Program-made: the position numbers and the translations under genes
Notes under the pieces: model-generated
Told to the model about the DNA's origin: nothing
What the model saw: only the letters and a program-made list of their open reading frames with translations
The model's database searches: none
Assembly: GCA_030762935.1 (NCBI GenBank)
Contig: CM060899.1
Coordinates: 14,181,001 to 14,245,000, forward strand
Reading direction: 5' to 3'
Origin: Hymenopus coronatus
Taxonomy: Eukaryota > Arthropoda > Insecta > Mantodea > Hymenopodidae
DNA length: 64,000 nucleotides
In this document: positions 24,589 through 34,147 of the stretch, in pieces
How the letters are laid out: each line of letters opens with the position of its first letter
Position numbering within the stretch: the stretch's first letter is position 1

Positions 24589-24656
24589 AACATGTTTTCC
24601 GAAATAAAAAAGTAAGTGATGTAGTGTTACAAAATCGACTCAACTAAATTTTAATT

Positions 24657-24795
24657 TTGCTTCTAGTTACAAAAAAACATTTCTGCTAATGTTTATCTCA
24701 ATTAGCATAAGTAGATAGAAGCATAAACTTTTAACAATAACAATAACTTATTACCAAGATGTAGAGAAAGTCAAATGAATGGAACACATCAGATG
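24657..24795 (-). repeat. Truncated inverted copy of repeat X at the array edge
   Basis: Read on the minus strand this resembles the left end of the repeat at 42213-43040 and 52490-53095: TGTTCCATTCA, then GACTTTCTCTACAT, a TTATTGTTA block, TATGCTTCTATCTACTT and AATTAGCAGAAAT-like steps up to TAGAAGC. It is cut at 24657, exactly where the PLE array ends. The missing part of this repeat copy may lie on the far left side of the array, outside the window. Confidence 0.65.
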
Positions 24796-24805
24796 TTTTT
24801 TTTTT

Positions 24806-25056
24806 GTCGCCCTCCAAGATGTAATGGTTACCCAAGGTTACAGGTTCAAAGCCGGCAGAGGACAATGGATGTTTTCAGGTGTATGAATCCTTAGCATGGC
24901 TTTCTTCGGAAAGGAAGTAAAATTGTTGGTCCCAAGTCGTAGATTTATGGCATGCAAAAGAACCTCAAGCCTGATAGAGGGGCCTCTGAGCAAAATTAAG
25001 TGGTCTTTTGCGCCTAATTTAGAATGGGATGCTGAGAACCACAGTAGTTAAGGAGA
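24806..25056 (+). repeat. tRNA-derived SINE-like element (family 1)
   Basis: Begins GTCGCCCTCCAAGATGTAATGGTTA with an A-box-like stretch, followed by GGTTCAAAGCC as a B box, the pol III promoter layout of a tRNA. The body contains CATGCAAAAGAACCTC, a type of SINE body segment seen in other invertebrates (from memory, not checked). No clear A-tail or target duplication was found, so the 3' limit is approximate. A run of ten Ts precedes it. Confidence 0.5.
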
Positions 25057-25720
25057 GTCCATTAATAACATTCTATTTTTTGACATATGTCTTTCTTGTA
25101 GGTCATGAAGGCTTTTAAAATAATGGGGAAGATACTACTTGTCTATTTCGTTATTGTGCAAGTTTCTGAAATGCTCTTTTAACCTAGTATATATTTTCCT
25201 GTTTATAATTTGTATCTAAATCTTGTATAGCATTTGTAGTTAATGTGATAAATGCACTATTTTTCTTTTGCCAGCTCTTTGTTTAGTTTATTGGAGTTGA
25301 GCAGTTTTTTAGATTAAATAAATTTTATGGAGCAAATCAAATACTGTGATTTTTAAACAATTTTTTGTAGCACAGGTATTATTTGTATAATTCTTCAAAA
25401 TTGGTTGTCTATTAGTGAAAGTGTGATTTGCTGCTGAAATATCTTTGTCCTGAACTTTTCAATTTTTTTCTCTACCAAATGTTTCCCAAACCATTCGGCT
25501 CTGCATTTTCAATATTTGCACAGCAGCATATTCAGTTGAAAACTCGAGAAAAATCTACATGAAAAGTTATGATAAGCAATTAATTAGCTTTGAAGCAAAT
25601 GTGGGAGAACACCAAAACTTAAAGTTCGTCAAGCCACCAGATAAGGACATCACTCATCTCCCATGAACTCCAGTTTCTCATCGGCATCACACAGTTGATT
25701 CTACCTGATGATTAGGGACA
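25057..25720. other. Stretch with no recognised feature
   Basis: AT-rich DNA with stops in all frames. I see no repeat match to the rest of the window and no motif I can name. Confidence 0.5.
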
Positions 25721-25726
25721 CTCAAA

Positions 25727-25893
25727 TTTCGCGACTCGCGAAACTCGCGAAAATTTTTAAAATGCTTAAAATTAGGGAATAAATGTATACGAAGACATAT
25801 TTGATTAATTTAAATACTTTTTGACACACCATCTACTCGCGAAATTTTGAAATTCCTGCTCTATATACGAATTTTTAGGTTCACTCGCGAAAT
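25727..25893. promoter_or_regulatory. Cluster of CTCGCGAAA motifs
   Basis: TTTCGCG-ACT-CGCGAAA at 25727-25743 is a perfect inverted repeat. It is followed at once by another CTCGCGAAA, and again by ACTCGCGAAATT at about 25835 and about 25883. Four CpG-bearing copies within 170 bp of AT-rich sequence, about 350 bp upstream of a DNA-binding-protein gene, look like binding sites or subterminal transposon repeats. Function is inference. Confidence 0.5.
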
Positions 25894-25959
25894 TTATCGC
25901 ATATAGCAAAAAGATCACACATTCTTGTTATCAAATTTCTGTTACCGTTTTTTGCTTCC

Positions 25960-26233
25960 AGCTTAAGCTTTGTTAAGTGCCGTGGGAGTCTGTTAGCACG
26001 GTATTGGCTATCTTGTCAGCGTTCGATCGATAACAACAGCAGTCTGCAGTATCGGCAGACCAGCGAAGCCGTTGAACCAGCGAGATAGGAGCGCTCATAT
26101 CCGGTATGCGCTGCGCACGCATTCTGTTACTACCCTAAGTAACTTCTTCTACGCGTATCCCACTAGTTCCTGTTCACCCATGCGTTCAGTTCGTTTTAAC
26201 TAGCAGTAGCGTAGTTCTGAAATATCGTACAGC
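25960..26233 (+). promoter_or_regulatory. Candidate promoter and 5' UTR of the CGGBP1/hAT-like gene
   Basis: CpG and GC content rise sharply relative to the flanks (GCGCTCATATCCGG, GCGCTGCGCACGC, ACGCGTATCC) just upstream of the start codon at 26234. GTTCAGTTCG near 26185 resembles an arthropod initiator (TCAGT). No TATA box stands out. This is only a candidate. Confidence 0.35.
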
Positions 26234-27734
26234 ATGCCACCGAACGTGAGCTTAGATGAGCGGGTAAAGCAATACTCGCAGGACGGAATGAAGAGGTCGG
26301 GAGAAATAATGCTTTGCAGCTTTTGCAATAAAAGAATTCCATATGAAACTTCGGATGCTGTAAAAAAACATATTGCTAGCCAGAAACACGTGGATGCAAC
26401 GAAAACGCGTAAGCGACAAAGAACAATGTTCGAGGCGGCTGAATGTTCAAAAGGAGCAAAGGTATGTAATTTCCACATTTTCTGCATTTATATACTTCAA
26501 TTCTGTGACAATTTTTATTTTGTTACTTAGAGTTTGAAACTTGTGTGTAAAGAGGTAAAGGTGTATTACCTATTTAAAATTAAATGCCAGTTTACTTCCT
26601 TTTAAAGCACATGTTTTTAGAAATCAGAACATTATTTGGCTAATAGTAAAATATCGTGTGTAGTTGCACTCTTCGCTTAATCGCATATACTTATTTTGCT
26701 CAGTTATATGTTTTACATGATTTTATATCATATTTCAAATTTATTTTGGTTTATAACTTGACATCGGGTGTATAACACAACGCTGCTTTAGGTTTGCGGT
26801 GATTTAGCCGGTTGTATGACGCACGTTGAGGGACATGCGAGCACGCTCTCACAGATATGAAGTGTAGCATACAAAATACACAGGTAGGACATAATTTTTA
26901 GTTCTGTTAGGCCTGTTGCCGTTGAAAGTTAAAGCCTCCGATATCACCAAAGAAGTTAAAGGGGGCTATAAAAATGAAAAATAAGGCAACAAAAGACATG
27001 TTATAAAAAGGAACATAAACTGCAGCATTTTAATCTCAAAGAATCAATCTTAGAGATTCGTTTTCAAGATTTAACACATTTAAAAAGACATTTTGCAAAA
27101 GTTCTGGTCTATGCTTATATGTTTTCTTTTCTACTTTTACCAGGCTGCCAAACTGGATTTTGTCACTTCCACGGTTGAAATGATGATTTCAACCAATATT
27201 CCATTGGAGAAGGCAGATCACCCAGCCTTCAAGGAATGGGTGAAGAAGAACGTTATTGGCGGTGGAGACCTTCCAGGAAGCAATGTTCTCCGTAGAGAAT
27301 ATTTACCTCTCTTGGCAAACTCCAGGAAGGAAAAAGTTGTTGCAGCCCTACAGAACAAGAAGGTTGCTGTTATGGCTGACGAAACAACAGACAAGATGGG
27401 CAGGGCAATTTTCGTTGTTCTGCTGTCTACAGTGGAGCCCTCCAGATCGCAGGAGCAATATGTGGCTGCTGTCACTTCACTGGAGGTAGTGAATGGACGG
27501 TCCTGTGCTCGAACAATTACCGAGGCACTACGGAACACAGGGGTAAACTTTGACCAAGTAGTGGCATTAGTAAGTGACTCAGCCAGTTATATGACCTCCT
27601 GTTATGCCGGGTTATCACTTCTCCTGCCAGATGAGTCCCTACATATTCAGTGCTGGGCACACAAAATAAATCTGATTGGTGTTTACAACATCAGGAAAAA
27701 TGTTTGGAAAAGAAGAATTAATGGAACAGATTAG
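26234..27734 (+). CDS. Two-exon gene: CGGBP1-like zinc finger plus hAT-type transposase-like domain
   Basis: Exon 1 is 26234-26461 (76 codons), the intron is 26462-27143 (AAAG/GTATGT to TTTTACCAG/GCTGCC, phase 0), and exon 2 is 27144-27734, giving 272 residues. Exon 1 has a BED-like finger, Cys28, Cys31, His46 and His52, in the layout of CGG triplet repeat-binding protein 1, which itself derives from a hAT transposase. Exon 2 has the hAT RNase-H-like signatures ADETTDKMGRA, LVSDSASYM and CWAHKINL. After CWAHKINLIG the similarity stops and the frame closes within 18 codons, so the C-terminal dimerisation region is missing. It is either truncated or spliced further, since GGTGTTTAC follows. It could be a domesticated gene or an old transposon. 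Strand, frame and intron are well supported; function is not. Confidence 0.75.
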
Positions 27735-27892
27735 TAAAAAAGATCTATTCTGAAAAACTGGTAAAGGAAAACAAAACTCTGAAATAATAAAAAAAAAAAA
27801 GAATTTATATTAAAACAAAAACCCCATTTATGTTTCAGCGATGGTTTAATACAAAATTTTAAACATTAAGACAATGCAACATTTCTTTTTTT

Positions 27893-27945
27893 TTTTGGTA
27901 GTGTTTAATGCCCGCTTTAACTATTTATGGCACTACAGGTGGTAA
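27893..27945 (-). repeat. SINE 3' tail fragment (family 2)
   Basis: On the minus strand this gives AAAGCGGGCATTAAACACTACC followed by an A-run, the same tail as the complete SINE at 51388-51604. Only about 50 bp of the tail are recognisable. Confidence 0.6.
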
Positions 27946-27999
27946 TGCAACATTAAATTATTTGAAGTATACGTCTATATTATATTTTCCATCAATAGA

Positions 28000-28030
28000 A
28001 AAAAATAATAATAATAATAATAATAAAAAA
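28000..28030. repeat. (AAT)n microsatellite
   Basis: Eight AAT steps between short A-runs. It inflates an apparent ORF here that has no other coding sign. Confidence 0.9.
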
Positions 28031-28494
28031 GATGTTTCTTATCTGCAGAATGGGATACATTATAAAACACAATGTAGTTTTTATTTCATAAATGCCACTG
28101 ATTTTCAAATAGTTTATATTGCTTTGTGACAACAAGAACTGCTATCTTAATGAATGCTGAGTCACTTCATTGACAAGAAACTAAATATGTTAGTAATATA
28201 CAGATGAAAACATCAGAACAAACACTTGATAGAATGTATTTATTACTGTTATCATTTCATAATATTGTTGTCATGGTCCTTCAAAAGCAATGTAATTTAT
28301 CTGAATACAAGACAACCCCCATTTTTCAGAACTTAATTTTTGAATTTAAGATATCATCTACATAAGACATGTTTAAAAGACATAGATATATAAAAAGAAG
28401 AATTCCTGAATTAAGTTTGAAGATTTAGTATATATTTTGAACAGACTAATGGACGCTTAAGCTGATTAAGTCCCTTATTTATTTTTTTATACTT

Positions 28495-28960
28495 AATTTG
28501 AATTTGCATAGAAATTCATATTTTGAGCAGTTGCCAGAGAGGGGATTATAGCAATATGTGGTATGGAGGTGATGCTACAACATGACAGTGGTGGTGGTGG
28601 TGGTGGTAGCACAACTGTAATGATGATAGATATGATTTGGTTTTTGGATAACATACTTAATCTAACACATTGTAAATGTTTTTATATAATTTGAATTCGT
28701 ACAGAAATTCACACTGCAAGTAGGAGAGTCTGAGAAGGGAGAGCAAAATGTATAGTATATGTGATGATAAAAGTGACAGTGGTGGTGGTGGTGGTGGTGG
28801 CAGCATAGCTGTAAAGGCGATTATTTATGGATGTTATTTTCTGATACGACAACACACTTAATAAATTGTAAGATGCTTTACCTAGTTAGAATTTGCACTT
28901 ATATTCACATTGCAGTATATATGGAGCACGAGGCAGCAGGGACCAATGTGAAAGGAAGTC
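28495..28960. repeat. Tandem repeat, period about 195 bp, with internal GGT microsatellites
   Basis: Two diverged copies start at about 28495 and 28690, and a partial third at about 28887. Each opens with AATTTG followed by AAATTCA/TATTCACA. Copies 1 and 2 carry GACAGTGGTGGTGGTGG followed by a CAGCA or TAGCACAACTGTAA-like step, near 28584 and 28772. The third ends near 28960. Confidence 0.7.
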
Positions 28961-29489
28961 CTGCAATTTTATTTTAGACTTGGAGAGAAATCTTTTTTCG
29001 AATGAGAATGCTCATAGGCTCCTTAACAGCTAATTTTTGGCACAAAATGAAATGCTCAAAATCTGTTGCATACAATGCAACCTTGGTGGTAATCTATACC
29101 ATTTCCCCCAGGCTTTGCTACTACTGTACCAGCAAAGTCTTGAAACTTATTTTCCCCGTAAGGAATTTGGAAAATATATGTTGCATATGCAAGATGACCC
29201 TATAGTACAGATTGTTAATACTTTAAAGAAAAAAACATTGTCTTGTATTCCGATAAATGCGGTGATATAGATTCTTAGTTCTGTGATATATAAAGTGCAT
29301 TTCACTTTACAATTTCCATAATATTGATGCCATTTGTTAAGATATGCTCAAACTATGTGGAAGACAAATATAGTGACATACCTATATATCTGAATGTGAA
29401 TATTTAAAATTTCACAAAATATAACAAACACATATGCTTCAACTCCTTAAAATAATAAATATGAAATAAAAAAATAAAAACACCCTAAA
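28961..29489. other. Stretch with no recognised feature
   Basis: Short ORFs of about 70 codons overlap here in two frames and have no recognisable composition or motif. Nothing else is seen. Confidence 0.5.
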
Positions 29490-31255
29490 GTAATTCGCAA
29501 TAAACAGATTATTAAATCATTGAAAGAAAAAGATGTAATCTATCCTAAAGCTGATAAATGTAACAGCATTGTAATTTTAAATAAAATTTATTACATTAAC
29601 AGAATGGAACTGTTACTTCAAGGTGAAGATTACAAAATAATCCTTTAAAATCATGCATTTCAATTTTTAATAAAACCCTTAATGAGATTAAAAAAAAGAA
29701 AAGTGAATTATAAAAGTCAGTAATCCAATTTTACCCAGAATATATGCTCTTTCTAAAATTCATAAAAATAAGACCTACTGAAAATTGCATAAATTCACAT
29801 ACTTACAACCTAGCTAAATGGTTAAATAAAAAATTCAGTAATTTTGAAAAATTTCAGAGTTTAAGTATTAAAAATTCTTTTGAGCTAGTAGAAAGGATAA
29901 GCAATACTACATTGTCTGCTAATGATAAACTTGTTTCTTTCGATATAACTGCTTTATTTCCAAGCATTCCTAGAGAAAAACATTTGACATTTTCAAAAAA
30001 ATGGTTAAGTTCTATAGAATTAAATAAAGATTTAATAAATGACTTTGTTAACTTTACTAATCTTTGTTTGGATCAACATTTTTTCAGCTTTAATGACAAA
30101 TTCTATCAACAAACTTCTGGTTTAGCAATGGGTAGTCCACTTTCACCTTTTCTTGCTGATCTTTTCATGAGCTATTTTTAAATACAGGCACTAAAGCATT
30201 CCGTCTAATTTTTAAAACTTGGTATAGATATGTAGATGATATATTTGCTATTGTTCCTGATAAACATGTAAATGATGCTTTAAAACTTTTAAATTTACAA
30301 AATAAGGCTATAAAATTCACATTAGAAACTGAAAGTGATGGCTATCTCTCTTTCCTGGATTCAAAAATAATAAAAAATGACAGTAAATTGAATTTTGGAA
30401 TATACAGAAAACAAACTCACACTGATAATTATAAAAAAAAAATAATGGCTTTAACCCTTTTTCACATAAGTTTGCTGTTTTTAATAATTTATAGGTTAAT
30501 TAATTTATCCCTATAAAGAATATAAACACAGTATCAACACTGCTTTAATTAATAGTTTTAATACTGATTTTATAAATAAAAAAATTGAGAAGTTTAAATA
30601 GCAAAAAGCTTTTAAAGAGATTTCTACACTAAAGAAAATAAAAGTTAATTAAATTTTTAAAAAATTTACTTATCACCCTTGGGAAAATAAAAAATTTACA
30701 AATATTTTCAAAGAGCATGGTATAATATTGACTCCTCAAAATAAATACAGTATAAAAATTTGTTAGGCTTTTCTAAAAAGGATAAAACTTCAAAAAATGA
30801 AAAAATCTGGCATTTATCAACTAAATTGTTTAAATTGTGACTTTGTTTATATTGGTAAGACTAAAAATCATTTAGAAACCAGAGTAAAATAACACTTTAG
30901 AAATATTAAATACAAACAAATTGATAAATTAGCTGTGGCAGAACATTTTTGGAAATTTAATCATGAAATAAATCCAGGTGTTAAATTATTAAAAGTTAAA
31001 CAGATTCATTGATTAAATGGTTTGGGAGAAAATATTTATATAAAAGTATAAAAATCATGCAATGTATTTTGATATACCCCGAGTTGACTCTCTCACCAAA
31101 TTTGTTTTCATTCCAGTAGTTAGCACACAATCCACCTTGTAGCAGTAACCATAACAATTTAAATAAAGAACAAAAGCAAACAGGAACCAAGCTGTCAATG
31201 CAATAGACCAATAGTCCTTGGATTCCAAAAGCTAAGTGAGGATTTACAATTATTA
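29490..31255 (+). pseudogene. Decayed PLE of a second lineage
   Basis: From YPKADKCNSIVILNK (near 29545) through TYNLAKWL, FDITALFPSIP, QTSGLAMGSPLSP, WYRYVDDIFAIVP and GIYQLNCLNCDFVYIGKTK, the order is the same as in the array element. The sequence itself is clearly different (DKHVNDALKLLNLQNKA where the array has ERHLEDALKLLNMQEKS). Stops and frameshifts are frequent, for example TAA after LFMSYF at about 30180. The 5' third is missing. The 3' end (GGATTCCAAAAG, AAGTGAGGATTTACAA) matches the copy ending near 47640, so both belong to one family. Confidence 0.88.
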
Positions 31256-31344
31256 ATTATTAAATTAATTCTTAAAATAAATTCAATATGAACTGTTTAG
31301 TAAAAAATAACCAAACAGATAAAAGAGCATTAGGAAAAAAAAAA

Positions 31345-31640
31345 AAAAAACTACAGAATTGAGATTGCAAGGACTATGAAAATACTTATATAGGCACAAA
31401 AAAAAAAAAAAAGGAACTAAAGACACACTTCAAAAATATCAAATTCAAAGAAAAAAAATCAGCAGGAGAAATGCATTTTTGGACAAGACAACTGAACATG
31501 TCAACCAACTTACACCAAAATCCTCTGATTAACCTTCGTCAATCAACAGTGACATGGACAACATCTCATTCACAAAATGTGATATAAGACCTTTGCTCAT
31601 CAGGGAGAAGCTTCCCTTTCACAGCCAGCAGACAGGAAGA
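31345..31640 (+). pseudogene. Remnant of a GIY-YIG region, possibly a third PLE lineage
   Basis: After an A-run the translation reads NCKDYENTYIGTKKKK, ELKTHFKNIKFKEKKSAG and MHFW, which lines up with the YIG to HFW part of the GIY-YIG domain of both other PLEs. It is closer to the array family (CEKIYIGQTK) in the first motif but has its own changes. Only about 150 bp are alignable; the remainder to 31640 is unassigned 3' sequence. Confidence 0.6.
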
Positions 31641-31791
31641 CATTCTCTGAGAGCGGATTAGATGTAAATTCCTTATTTAATGATCTTTGTATATTTGCAA
31701 CCTTATCTAAAACTTTTAAGAAAGAAATGCTTTAGTTTCAACATTTTGAAGCACTATGCAACTGTTATAATGTAAGCAAAATAGCAAACTT

Positions 31792-32600
31792 TCAAGTACA
31801 ATATTTGTTATTTTTTTGGTTAACAAAGGTGTCAAGTGCCCAGATCACATCATTACTGCCTCTGTGCAGAATTTTATGCTCCAGGAGTTCTTTTACACCA
31901 GTATGTACTGGGTGCTCCAAACATATTTGAACTGACTGCACAGTGTTTTGTCTGCCATCTACCACTATCATAGAAAGGCACATATGAAACTGTGCAACAT
32001 TTTTAAAACTACTTTTAAAGGTTTCACCTCAATGTTATTCAAGGAGATGCTGAAACTGGTCACTGCCATTGTGCATACATTTTTTTGCACCTCTTTAGGA
32101 AACTATTTATCACTTGCCATAGTTTACGTTGAGAAATGCTAGAAACTTTGTGGCAGATATTTTGTTTTCATTATTTCAGGGTGTGTGGATTTGTCTTGCA
32201 AACTTTATATTTTAAGCTACCCCAGAGATAGAAATTATAGGGCATTAGGTCGGCAAACCTAGGGGGCCACAAATCTTAACTAATAATTCTATCCTGAAAC
32301 ACACCAACAATTGTTATTGAAAGATTGGCTGTACGAGCTGCTGCAAAGTCTTGTTGTAAAAAGGTAAAATCATGCTCCCTATCTGTTAATTCTCTCTCAA
32401 AAAAAAAGGGGGGGGGCAAATTTTTATTCATGTATGTATGGGCATCAACTGTTGACTGGAAAAAAATTGAGACCCAAAAATATCTGAGCTGCTGCATAGT
32501 GTTTTCCACTGCGCACACAGAAACATACACAGTTGCTCTATCCCTGAAAGAATTAAAACAAAATATCCACCAAGAAATGGCCAGCATTTCTCAATGTTAA
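31792..32600 (-). pseudogene. Tc1/mariner-superfamily transposase relic
   Basis: On the minus strand, FLQQDFAAARTANLSI matches the second catalytic block, QDGA.AHTA, with the glycine changed. DRIIS, DLWPPRFADLMPYNFYLWGS (third catalytic region) and LKYKVCKTNPHTL follow. The C-terminal KQNICHKVSSISQ and FLKRCKKMYAQ are recognisable between stops and frameshifts. The upstream part contains a poly-G/poly-A slip (32398-32417). No intact terminal repeats were identified, and the N-terminal DNA-binding part is missing. Confidence 0.75.
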
Positions 32601-32614
32601 CTATGGCAAGCGAT

Positions 32615-32690
32615 GGATAGTCTAGATGAGAGGCAAGTGGTCAAACCACTCGACCACGATGCGGTCTTGATGATGATGATGATGATACCA
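32615..32690 (-). repeat. SINE 5' (tRNA-like) head fragment and (GAT)n run
   Basis: Minus strand GACCGCATCGTGGTCGAGTGG followed by TTTGACCACTTGCC resembles the A-box half of family-2 SINE heads. It is followed on the plus strand by TGATGATGATGATGATGAT. No B box or tail is present. Confidence 0.5.
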
Positions 32691-33430
32691 CAAATTAAGA
32701 AAAACGGGTTTTGAGAACAAATTTGTCCATAAATTTGTTGTATCTATATAAAGGCATTCTAAAGAACGTTCTGGGGCAAAAAAAGTTGGGATAACAAGAG
32801 TATTTGTGTATTATTTAACAAAGTATTCAAATATTGACAAATAATATGTAGCAAGTGTTATAGAAACACAGAGGTGAGTGTATATGATGATTGATTTTCA
32901 TAATTCTTTCACCAATTAATATTATGTTTTTACATAACATTAATTGCATGTTTCCAATCATTAGTACTTAGACGAAGCTTTGTACCCTTATAAAATCTTG
33001 CCCCATTTTTCTCAGATTTTAATATATGTGTATATTTTACCTTTTATTGAAAATAAGGCTAATTTTTTTTATTGCAGTCCTAAAAGACACATTAAACTAC
33101 AGTGGAGCTGTCTGTTTCTTCCACTGTCTTAATTTATTTGTTTCCAAAATTTAGGAAAGGTATAGCTGGTTGTGAGAGTCTACAGTAACACAGAGTAGTT
33201 TTATTATGAATTCAGTAACTTACTCTAAGTTCTTACAAATTTTCAAGAACTGTCACTACTATCACATTCAATGATTTGATCTATCATTTGTTGCAACATG
33301 GTTTGTTGCACTGCGACCAAAATACTCATATAGCTACAAAATGATGAGTTATATACACCATCAGACAAAAGAGTATACATTTACATTTATCTCTCGTACT
33401 TATAAATTTGTATTGCATAATTATATTTTA
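32691..33430. other. Stretch with no recognised feature
   Basis: AT-rich sequence without open frames of note and without matches to other parts of the window that I could see. Confidence 0.5.
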
Positions 33431-33435
33431 TCAAG

Positions 33436-33448
33436 TAATAATAATAAC

Positions 33449-33479
<31 letters not shown>

Positions 33480-33495
33480 ACAATAATAATACTAA
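33436..33495. repeat. (AAT)n microsatellite, interrupted
   Basis: About 60 bp of AAT/AAC steps. They produce artificial poly-Asn, poly-Ile and poly-Val stretches in short ORFs on both strands and extend the apparent ORF beyond the real exon end at 33548. Confidence 0.9.
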
Positions 33496-33547
33496 TGTTA
33501 ATGACGACAACAACCATTCTAATGGCAAACACTTCTACAAAGCTTAC

Positions 33548-33796
33548 CTTAAGTTCATCACAAAGAGATGAAGTTTCTGTTTGCAACCACCAAGGCTCTT
33601 CTTTAATTTCTATTTCGTTTTCCATTTCATTATTGCTGTTGTATTCCTTAACCCTTAATACAACATGCTCTGGAAGAAATTTTCTCTCCTTCTGTGAACC
33701 ATTTCCATTGATATCTATCTCAAAGTTGTTACTGCATGTAGCAGTTCCGGATTTGCTCTGCTTTAAATGATCTTTGGTAAAATATTCTCTTTCATT
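33548..33796 (-). CDS. Internal exon B: paralogue of the SUMO-motif exon at 40889-41329
   Basis: The acceptor TTGTGTTCACAG/AATGAA and donor CTTAAG/GTAAGC bound 249 nt, exactly 83 codons, phase 0 at both ends. The peptide starts NEREYFTKDHLKQSKS and ends EIEIKEEPWWLQTETSSLCD-ELK. It aligns along its whole length with the last 83 or so residues of exon A, including the IKEEP motif, which fits the SUMO consensus (hydrophobic-Lys-x-Glu). Exons like this commonly encode linker regions before C2H2 fingers (established for arthropod zinc-finger genes); no finger exon is seen downstream in this window. Because both exons are phase 0, A can splice to B in frame. Confidence 0.7.
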
Positions 33797-33876
33797 CTGT
33801 GAACACAAGTATATTTGAAGCATGAAATAATGATAAGATTAATGCAATAAATACATTTTCAGAAATGTTAGGATAC

Positions 33877-34100
33877 ATTAACCACTTCAGTGGCAACCGT
33901 TCAAACCCAGCAAGAGCCAGCAACAGATACCAAATAAATATTGCAAAATATTTAAATTGTTAAATGGGGTAAAAGTTATTTAAAAATATATATTTGTACT
34001 TTCTATATTTATGACTTTAATTACGAAAAAAAAAATGGTTTAATCCTCTTGCTGTCACACATTGACTGGATCAATGGTGCTAGCCCAGTGGTTAAATACC
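33877..34100. repeat. Possible small TTAA-flanked element
   Basis: TTAACCACTTCAGTGGC on the left and CCCAGTGGTTAA on the right give TTAA-CCACT at both ends of about 220 bp. The short identical ends and TTAA are like piggyBac-type non-autonomous elements, but only five bases match after TTAA. Confidence 0.3.
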
Positions 34101-34147
34101 AAGTTTAAATATTACAGTAGCGTTGAAAAATGCGGGGTTTCTTCGCC

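Larger units (their letters stand above)
1..24656 (+). repeat. Head-to-tail tandem array of a Penelope-like element
   Basis: Ten copies of one retroelement lie end to end with no foreign DNA between them. Unit limits were set from the right edge, where similarity stops after AACTAAATTTTAATT at 24656. The units are U0 1-915 (partial), U1 916-3555, U2 3556-6191, U3 6192-8831, U4 8832-11472, U5 11473-14110, U6 14111-16740, U7 16741-19380, U8 19381-22016 and U9 22017-24656. Lengths are 2630-2641 bp. Copies differ by scattered substitutions and a few small indels. The left edge is outside the window. Tandem PLE copies are known from other animals; this many nearly identical full-length ones in a row is what stands out. 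Confidence 0.97.

Noticed and set aside
1..24656. CRISPR-like or bacterial repeat array
   Set aside because: Units are 2.6 kb coding retroelements; there are no short repeats with unique spacers.
33341..33571. 76- and 120-codon frames with poly-Asn or poly-Ile
   Set aside because: Products of the AAT microsatellite. The real minus-strand exon ends at 33548 by its splice donor.
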